A stretch of 5,569 nucleotides of DNA. Origin: Bacilli bacterium. Lineage in GTDB: Bacteria > Bacillota > Bacilli > Tumebacillales > JAQBPP01. Under the pieces are notes generated by a model. The model had not been told where the DNA came from. It ran no database searches and worked only from the letters and a program-made list of their open reading frames with translations. Below are positions 5,282-5,569 of the stretch, piece by piece. Every line of letters starts with the position of its first letter. Within the stretch, counting starts at the first letter, position 1. Both the position numbers and the translations under genes were made by a program. Where the stretch lies: the NCBI GenBank assembly GCA_028287455.1, contig JAQBPP010000360.1:1-5569 (forward strand), written 5' to 3'.

Positions 5282-5569
5282 CAGGTATCCCCCTCCAGTT
5301 GTCCTAATCGATCCTCTACCTGTTTTCGCCAGGCGTCGAGCTCATCCTGAAGGGATTCGACCACCGCTTCCAGCAGGCACAGGCGCTGATCCAGCTCTTC
5401 GTACCCAGCGCTTGCCGGCAAACGCGGTCGTTCGCCGCCTAAATGCACGCCCAGGTCTAATATGCCATGGTCGATTGATTCCACATAAAGTGTATCGATC
5501 TTATACTCCACTTTATCTACGCGGATCGGCCGCTTGGCTGCAAGCTGCTGCTCCAGCTGCTCCACACGG
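5278..5569 (-). CDS. gerPC: GerPC-like spore germination protein (5' end beyond window)
   Basis: The visible 97 codons match GerPC, one of the GerP proteins that let germinants pass through the spore coat and that are made late in the mother cell. The core RPIRVDKVEYKIDTLYVESIDHGILDLGVHLG resembles the GerPC signature around its xxIxYxFDxLxVExLxGxLNIG motif. A coiled coil precedes it (EQLEQQLAAK), and a second charged heptad-like helix (EELDQRLCLLEAVVESLQDELDAWRKQVEDRLGQLEG) follows. A GTG at 5565 could be read as a start, but it sits inside the coiled coil, the frame stays open to the window edge, and there is no ribosome site in view, so the N-terminus is probably missing. The C-terminal part is shorter than in B. 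subtilis GerPC. It is convergent with ytrI, and no other gerP gene is in view downstream. Confidence 0.78.
   Translation of the reverse strand, partial: RVEQLEQQLAAKRPIRVDKVEYKIDTLYVESIDHGILDLGVHLGGERPRLPASAGYEELDQRLCLLEAVVESLQDELDAWRKQVEDRLGQLEGDTC

Overview
The window looks like chromosomal DNA from a low-to-mid GC, endospore-forming Bacillota (Bacilli; the gene set would suit an Alicyclobacillaceae/Effusibacillus/Paenibacillus-like lineage, but I cannot place it further by eye). The reasons are a ytrH-ytrI sporulation pair, a GerPC-like spore germination protein, a LytR-CpsA-Psr (LCP) wall-polymer transferase, and strong Gram-positive ribosome binding sites with frequent TTG and GTG starts. 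No rRNA, tRNA, CRISPR array, IS element or phage gene is visible.

Layout. (1) 1-214 is a divergent promoter region. A leftward gene begins at position 6 and leaves the window. A rightward sigma-A-type promoter drives a small AtpZ/AtpI-family membrane protein (215-442). The two predicted promoters overlap. (2) A perfect 8-bp hairpin (446-464) separates this gene from a leftward cluster. (3) The cluster at 480-3688, read right to left, is a 412-aa multi-pass membrane protein with an internal duplication (3688-2450), an LCP transferase with a C-terminal SH3b domain (2411-1125), and a 188-aa protein of unknown function (1046-480). Gaps of 38 and 78 nt suggest one transcription unit, possibly with internal signals before the last gene. 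(4) 3689-3868 holds an 11-bp direct repeat with a 20-bp period and a large 22-bp-stem hairpin. This fits a terminator for the next leftward gene, a 146-aa four-helix membrane protein of unknown function (4309-3869). (5) A 124-bp divergent region (4310-4433) separates it from ytrH-ytrI (4434-5281), which overlap by one base. A weak sigma-E-like promoter lies in front of ytrH. (6) gerPC, partial at its 5' end, converges on ytrI. The two stop codons share one CTAG palindrome, so there is no intergenic DNA between them.

How they work together. The right half carries sporulation and spore-coat functions: forespore/mother-cell membrane proteins YtrH and YtrI, and GerPC for germinant access through the coat. 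The middle is an envelope cluster in which the LCP enzyme is the only member with a known role. The left end carries a detached ATP-synthase-associated membrane protein. The most noteworthy items are the duplicated membrane protein with a TM hairpin inserted between two predicted beta-alpha-beta units, the nested-stop convergent overlap, the overlapping divergent promoters, and the large hairpin plus direct-repeat region. I did not find clear evidence of a new defence or mobile system.
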